Shown here one piece after another: positions 6,183 to 10,510 of a DNA stretch of 10,510 bases. Origin of the DNA: an uncultured Rhodospirillales bacterium (GTDB taxonomy: Bacteria; Pseudomonadota; Alphaproteobacteria; Acetobacterales; Acetobacteraceae). The translations under genes and the position numbers were made by a program. The stretch spans positions 1 through 10,510 of the forward strand of contig CAIVDX010000514.1 in NCBI GenBank assembly GCA_903904805.1. Direction: 5' to 3'. Within the stretch, counting starts at the first letter, position 1. The number at the start of each line of letters is the position of its first letter. The notes beneath the pieces are model-generated. The model searched no databases. It was given only the letters and a program-made list of their open reading frames with translations, and had not been told where the DNA came from.

Positions 6183-9100
6183 ATGACGCTGTGCCGCGTT
6201 GCATTGCCGGCTTTCGTGGCGCTGCTGCTGTGGTGCGTGCCGCATTGCGCCCGCGCGCAGGCGATGGTCTGCGGTGCCGCTGCCGTGCGCTGCGAGAACT
6301 TCAACCCGGCGATGATTGCGCAAAAGGCGCTGGGTGATCAGCGCAGCCGCAATTGCGGCGCCACGCCGTCGCCGACTTTGCCGATCGCGCAGACCGGCAT
6401 CGTGACTCTGGCCAGTGGCAATCTTTATCGACAGGAGCAGGATTATCAGGGCACCGGCCCGTTTCCGTTGAGCCTGACACGGCATTATAACAGCCAGCTT
6501 GCAGGCATCAGCAATTTCGGCCTGGCCTGGCGGCTCTCCTATATGCGGGCGCTCGTGCGGATCTCCTCTGGTGTGGTGAGGCTTGTCCGCGACGATGGGC
6601 AGACGCTGAGCTTCACCCTGCAGGGGGCGCGCTGGGTGCCCGACATCGATGTGAATGCGAGCCTGACGCAAACGGGCTTGGTCGTGAAGGGCGGAGGGTC
6701 TGCGAGTGAGCTGTGGGTGCTGCGCGGCTGTGGCGGTGAGAGGGAGATCTATTCCGCCGCGGGGCGTTTGCTCGGCATCGTCAATCGCGCGGGCCTGCGC
6801 CAGAGCCTGACCTATGACCGCAAGGGGCGGCTGCAGTCGGTGAGCGACCCCGCCGGGCGAACCATCAGCTTCAGCTATGGCGGTGGCGCGAGCGCGCCGC
6901 AGATCGGTGCGACCCTGCCGGATGGCACGACGACGATCTACACGCTTGACGCGGAGAACCGCCTGTCGAGTGTCACTCGTCCCGATGGCGCGGTTGTTGG
7001 CTATCTCTACGAGAACAGCCTGTTTGCGCGGGCCCTGACCGGCGTGATTGATGAGCTTGGCAACCGGGTGTCGACCATCAGCTACGATGCGCAGGGCAGA
7101 GTGATCGCCGCGCAGGGCTTTGGCGGGGCCGACGCGGTGCAGATCGACGACAGCCAGCTGGGCTCCGGCGGCGTCAGCTGGACCAATGCGCTGGGGGGGC
7201 AACATGTGGTGTCGCTGCGGGTGGTGGCGGGCACGCCATTGCAAGTGGCGCATTGGCGCAACTGCCCGGCCAACTGCGCGAATTATTACAGCAGTGCGGC
7301 AGAGACCACGAGCTTCGATCTCAATGGCAATCCGACCGCGACGACGGATCTGCTGGCGACCAGCAGCGCCGCGGCGTTTGATCCGGTGACGAATCTGATG
7401 CTTCGGCGGACCGAGGCGGTGGGCCAGGAGATTGAGCGCAGCATCAGCACCAGTTGGAACCTGGTCTATCGACGCGCCGCGCAGATTGTGGCGCCGGGCC
7501 GGACGATCACGAATTTCTTCGACGCAGCCGGCAATCTCACGCAGCACACGGTGAGTGCGGGAGGTGCGTCGCGCAGCTGGAGTTATGGCTTCAACGCGGC
7601 TGGCCAGCGTATCAGCAGCACGGATCCGCTCGGCAACACGACGCTGTATGGCTATGACAGCCAATGGCGCCTGGTCAGCATCACCAACCCGGCGGGACAG
7701 GCGCTGCGGGTCAGTGCGTTTGATGCCAACGGTCGGCCGAGCGCGATCGTCGATGCCAACGGCGTCTTGGCGACGCTCAGCACCAATGCGCGCGGCCAGA
7801 TCACCGCTGTCACTCGCGGCGGGGCGACAACGACGGCCCGCTACGACGCCGCCGGGCAGCTTGTGGCGCTGGGCTGGGCTGACGGCAGCATGCTCGGCTT
7901 CGCCTATGATGGGGCGCACCGGTTGGTTGGGGTGAGCGACGGGCTGGGCAATGCGATCTCATACGGGCTGGACAATGCCGGCAACCGCATATCGGTTGCC
8001 GTCACCGATGCAGCGGGCACGCTGCGCTATGAGCATGGCTGGAGCTACGACCCGTTCGGGCGACTGCTCGCCGATGTCGGCGCGGCGGGCCAGACAAGAC
8101 GTTACCTTTACAATGCGGATGATTCGCTGTCGGTGGTCACTGATCCTTTGGGCCATGCCACCGTCTGGGCGGTTGACGGGCTGGGCCGCCGGATCGCGCG
8201 GGTTGATGCGACGGGGGCGCAGACCTCATTCAATTATGACTCTCTGGACCATCTGGTTGGTATTGTCGATGCGCTGGGCAACAGCACGGCGATGCTGATT
8301 GACGGCTTCGATCAACTCACCGAACGCGTCAGTCCTGACAGTGGCGTCAGCCTGTATGGCCACGATGAGGTGGGTGACGAAACAGAAACGATCGACGCGC
8401 GCGGTGTGGTGGGCAACACCAGCTTTGACAGCCTCCAGCGCCCATTGATCACCAGCTACGCGGGCGCGCCGGGGGAGACGGTCACGCGGGTGTATGATGG
8501 TGGCAGCTACGGTGTCGGTCGATTGAGCAGCATGACCGACGCAGCGGGCAGCCTGGCGCTTGGGTATGACCAGCGCGGCAATCTGACGAGCCAAACCCGG
8601 ATATTCGGTGGGGTGCGTTTTTCGCTTTTGACCAGTTTCGATCCTGCCGATCGCGTCGCCGCGATCGCCTATCCGTCCGGTCTGGTTGTTCATGCCACGC
8701 GGGATGCGATGGGACGGATCAGTGCGCTGACGGCAACGCCGCCAGGTGGCGCGTCGGTCGCGCTGATCACGAATGTTGGCTATCAGCCCTTCGGCCCGCC
8801 GAGAGGTTGGCGCTGGTTCAACGGTGTGTCGCGCCAGATCCTGCGCGACCTCGATGGCAGGGTGAGCCAGGTCATCGATGGCGGTGCGGCGGCGGTGAAA
8901 AACATCCAGTACAGCTATGATCTGGCTGGCAATCTGGCGGGCGTGAGCGATCTGCTCGTGCCGTCGAACAGCCAGAGTCTGGTCTATGATGCGGTGGATC
9001 GCCTGGTGTCTGCGACCGGGACGTATGGTGTGGCGTCGTTCAGTTACGACGTGATGGGCAATCGGCTGGCTGATCAGGGTGCAGTCTATACGCTGGCGCC

Positions 9101-9872
9101 CGGGAGCAATCTGCTGGCCGGCGCTGTGGCGGCGGGTGGCGGGACGCTGGGCTTTGCGTATACGGCGGCAGGCCAGCTGGCCGCGATCACGCAGAGCGGT
9201 GAGACGGCCACGCAGTTCACCTACACGCAGGCAGGCAGGGTCGAGACGGTGAGCGAGAATGGTGTTCTGATCGCACGTAATCTCTATGACGGGTTCAACC
9301 GCCGGGCGGTGAGGACCGACGGAGCTGGGGTCAGCACGGTGTTTATCCATGACCAGGCCGGGCATCTTCTGGAGGAGGCGAGCGCGGCGGGTGTCGCGTT
9401 GCTCGACACCATTTGGCTGGATGATGAGCCGGTGGCGGTGTTCAATCCGGCTGCCGGTACCTTTCTGGCCGTGCACACCAATGCGCAGGGCGTGCCGGAG
9501 GCGGAGACCGACGCGCGGGCTTCGGTGGTCTGGTCGGCGAGCTGGCAGCCGTTCGGTGCGCCGGCCACCCAGACCGGGGTGGTTGCGCAGGCGCTTCGCC
9601 TGCCTGGCCAGTATGCCGATGCCGACAGCGGGCTGTATCAGGCGGGCGCGCGGGATTACGCGCCGAGCCTCGGGCGCTTCGTCCAACCCGCGCCATTCGC
9701 GGCGCTGGAGGGAGGCAATCCGAACAGCTATGCGCGCGACAATCCGCTGCGCTTCATTCAGCCTGATGGAATTGCGGTGCGCGACCTCGCGCGGGCGGGC
9801 CTGAGCCTGCCGGTTCCAACGATCCTGCCGGCGGTGCGGGGCGCGCTAGCCGGACTGGGTGACCCGATATAG
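6183..9872 (+). CDS. Sec-exported RHS/YD-repeat protein with a DUF6531-like N-terminal domain and a very short C-terminal tail
   Basis: The protein has 1229 residues from ATG 6183, chosen because it gives a signal peptide (hydrophobic [20 protein letters not shown] cleavage near 25-27) and starts 4 nt after the upstream stop. The frame is open from ATG 6075, but that would overlap the upstream gene by 104 nt and bury the signal. Residues about 71-160 resemble the DUF6531 domain that opens many RHS proteins ([29 protein letters not shown]). Long tandem YD repeats follow, such as [20 protein letters not shown] and [20 protein letters not shown], which in the family form a hollow beta-cocoon. 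The RHS-associated core is at about 1145-1196 ([43 protein letters not shown]). Usual Asp positions of YDPxxGRFxxxDP are Ala1160 and Ala1170 here. Only 33 residues follow the core, so no toxin tip is apparent and no immunity gene follows. Function is uncertain: surface protein or secreted polymorphic-toxin relic. Confidence 0.85.
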   Translation: MTLCRVALPAFVALLLWCVPHCARAQAMVCGAAAVRCENFNPAMIAQKALGDQRSRNCGATPSPTLPIAQTGIVTLASGNLYRQEQDYQGTGPFPLSLTRHYNSQLAGISNFGLAWRLSYMRALVRISSGVVRLVRDDGQTLSFTLQGARWVPDIDVNASLTQTGLVVKGGGSASELWVLRGCGGEREIYSAAGRLLGIVNRAGLRQSLTYDRKGRLQSVSDPAGRTISFSYGGGASAPQIGATLPDGTTTIYTLDAENRLSSVTRPDGAVVGYLYENSLFARALTGVIDELGNRVSTISYDAQGRVIAAQGFGGADAVQIDDSQLGSGGVSWTNALGGQHVVSLRVVAGTPLQVAHWRNCPANCANYYSSAAETTSFDLNGNPTATTDLLATSSAAAFDPVTNLMLRRTEAVGQEIERSISTSWNLVYRRAAQIVAPGRTITNFFDAAGNLTQHTVSAGGASRSWSYGFNAAGQRISSTDPLGNTTLYGYDSQWRLVSITNPAGQALRVSAFDANGRPSAIVDANGVLATLSTNARGQITAVTRGGATTTARYDAAGQLVALGWADGSMLGFAYDGAHRLVGVSDGLGNAISYGLDNAGNRISVAVTDAAGTLRYEHGWSYDPFGRLLADVGAAGQTRRYLYNADDSLSVVTDPLGHATVWAVDGLGRRIARVDATGAQTSFNYDSLDHLVGIVDALGNSTAMLIDGFDQLTERVSPDSGVSLYGHDEVGDETETIDARGVVGNTSFDSLQRPLITSYAGAPGETVTRVYDGGSYGVGRLSSMTDAAGSLALGYDQRGNLTSQTRIFGGVRFSLLTSFDPADRVAAIAYPSGLVVHATRDAMGRISALTATPPGGASVALITNVGYQPFGPPRGWRWFNGVSRQILRDLDGRVSQVIDGGAAAVKNIQYSYDLAGNLAGVSDLLVPSNSQSLVYDAVDRLVSATGTYGVASFSYDVMGNRLADQGAVYTLAPGSNLLAGAVAAGGGTLGFAYTAAGQLAAITQSGETATQFTYTQAGRVETVSENGVLIARNLYDGFNRRAVRTDGAGVSTVFIHDQAGHLLEEASAAGVALLDTIWLDDEPVAVFNPAAGTFLAVHTNAQGVPEAETDARASVVWSASWQPFGAPATQTGVVAQALRLPGQYADADSGLYQAGARDYAPSLGRFVQPAPFAALEGGNPNSYARDNPLRFIQPDGIAVRDLARAGLSLPVPTILPAVRGALAGLGDPI

Positions 9873-10510
9873 CTCTTCCGCAGTGGTGTCGCCGGTGCTG
9901 ATTCGCGCGAGGCCGTGCTGGTGCATGGTGAGCATGCCTTCGGCGGCGGCGGTGGCCTCGATGCGGGCGCTGTCGGCACCCTCGATGATCTGGCGGCGGA
10001 TGGCGTCGGTGAAGGGCAGGATTTCCACGATGGCGGTGCGGCCACGATAGCGCCGGCCCTCGCAGCCCGGGCAAGCTGGCGCGCGGAGCAGATCACCGTG
10101 GCAGTGTGGGCAAAGTCGGCGCAGCAGGCGCTGGGCGATCACCGCGCCGACGGTTTCGGCGATCAGCGGTGGGGCGATGCCCATGTCGCGCAGCCGGGTC
10201 ACCGCGGCGGCGGCGCTGTTGGTGTGCAGGGTGGACAGGATCAGGTGGCCGGTCAGCGCGGCGCGGACGGCGATGTCGGCAGTGTCGCGGTCGCGGATCT
10301 CGCCGACCATCATCACGTCCGGGTCCTGGCGCAGGAAGGCGCGCAGGGCGGCGGCAAAGTCGAGCCCGATCTGCGGGTGGATCTGCAGCTGGTGGATGCC
10401 TGGTAGATGATACGCGATCGGGTCCTCGACGGTGAGGATCTTGCGGCTGGGGTGGTTGAGCTGGTCGAGCGCGGCGTAGAGCGTGGTGGTTTTGCCGCTG
10501 CCGGTCGGGC
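9846..10510 (-). CDS. gspE: Type II secretion system ATPase GspE, C-terminal part (5' end outside window)
   Basis: GspE is the cytoplasmic hexameric ATPase that powers T2SS pseudopilus assembly through GspL and GspF. The 220 visible residues start in the Walker A motif ([18 protein letters not shown]). They continue with the Asp box ([16 protein letters not shown]), Walker B ([14 protein letters not shown]) and the His box ([13 protein letters not shown]). A zinc-type tetracysteine module follows (CPHC, nine residues, CPGC), then [10 protein letters not shown]. The last residues are YRVTQSG before TAG at 9848-9846. The tetracysteine spacing is short compared with many GspE/PilB proteins. PilB of type IV pili is the main alternative, but a gspF-type gene downstream on the same strand favours T2SS. 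Its 3' end overlaps the oppositely oriented RHS gene by 27 nt, leaving no room for an intergenic terminator. Confidence 0.9.
   Translation of the reverse strand, partial: PTGSGKTTTLYAALDQLNHPSRKILTVEDPIAYHLPGIHQLQIHPQIGLDFAAALRAFLRQDPDVMMVGEIRDRDTADIAVRAALTGHLILSTLHTNSAAAAVTRLRDMGIAPPLIAETVGAVIAQRLLRRLCPHCHGDLLRAPACPGCEGRRYRGRTAIVEILPFTDAIRRQIIEGADSARIEATAAAEGMLTMHQHGLARISTGDTTAEELYRVTQSG

Noticed and set aside
6162..9686. Long minus-strand open frames (6162-7919 and 8226-9686) opposite the RHS gene
   Set aside because: Their Arg/His/Gln-rich composition mirrors the YD repeats of the sense strand. There is no domain signature or ribosome-binding site.
9859..10435. Plus-strand open frames downstream of the RHS gene as a possible immunity gene
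   Set aside because: They lie opposite gspE, which shows Walker A, Walker B and tetracysteine motifs. The plus frames have antisense-type composition.

Overview
The window is GC-rich, densely coding bacterial chromosome. The ParC tail, the Hint-domain protein, the short NPDV/DPLxHY repeat protein and the strong GC bias of third codon positions suggest an alphaproteobacterium, most likely of the Acetobacteraceae/Rhodospirillales type. That assignment comes from protein style only and was not checked by any search. No tRNA, rRNA, CRISPR array, transposase or integrase is visible.

Layout. (1) 1-1004, plus strand: the C-terminal 333 codons of parC (topoisomerase IV subunit A). (2) 1096-2205, plus strand: a repeat protein made of roughly 38-40-residue units, interrupted by one in-frame amber codon at 1765-1767 exactly where related units carry Trp. 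(3) 2287-4227, plus strand: a 646-residue protein with three repeats of about 150 residues (ELWxxDGT-like motifs) followed by a C-terminal Hint autoprocessing domain. (4) 4228-4418: a short convergent intergenic stretch. (5) 4419-5627, minus strand: gspF, inner-membrane platform protein of a type II secretion system (T2SS). (6) 5628-5740: divergent intergenic region. (7) 5741-6178, plus strand: a small Sec-exported protein of unknown function. (8) 6183-9872, plus strand: a 1229-residue Sec-exported RHS/YD-repeat protein that starts 4 nt after the preceding stop. (9) 9846-10510, minus strand: the C-terminal 220 residues of gspE, the T2SS assembly ATPase, running off the right edge.

The most notable feature is the arrangement on the right. 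gspE and gspF lie on the same strand in the expected order but are separated by about 4.2 kb holding two oppositely oriented genes for exported proteins. The RHS gene ends inside the last codons of gspE, a 27-nt tail-to-tail overlap. The RHS protein has a signal peptide and a recognisable core, but only about 33 residues follow the core, so there is no room for a typical toxin tip, and no immunity gene follows. One reading is that the small protein and the RHS protein form an exported pair placed inside a T2SS locus, perhaps as T2SS cargo. This is inference. Together with the Hint and repeat proteins, most of the window downstream of parC appears to concern secretion and extracellular or surface proteins.
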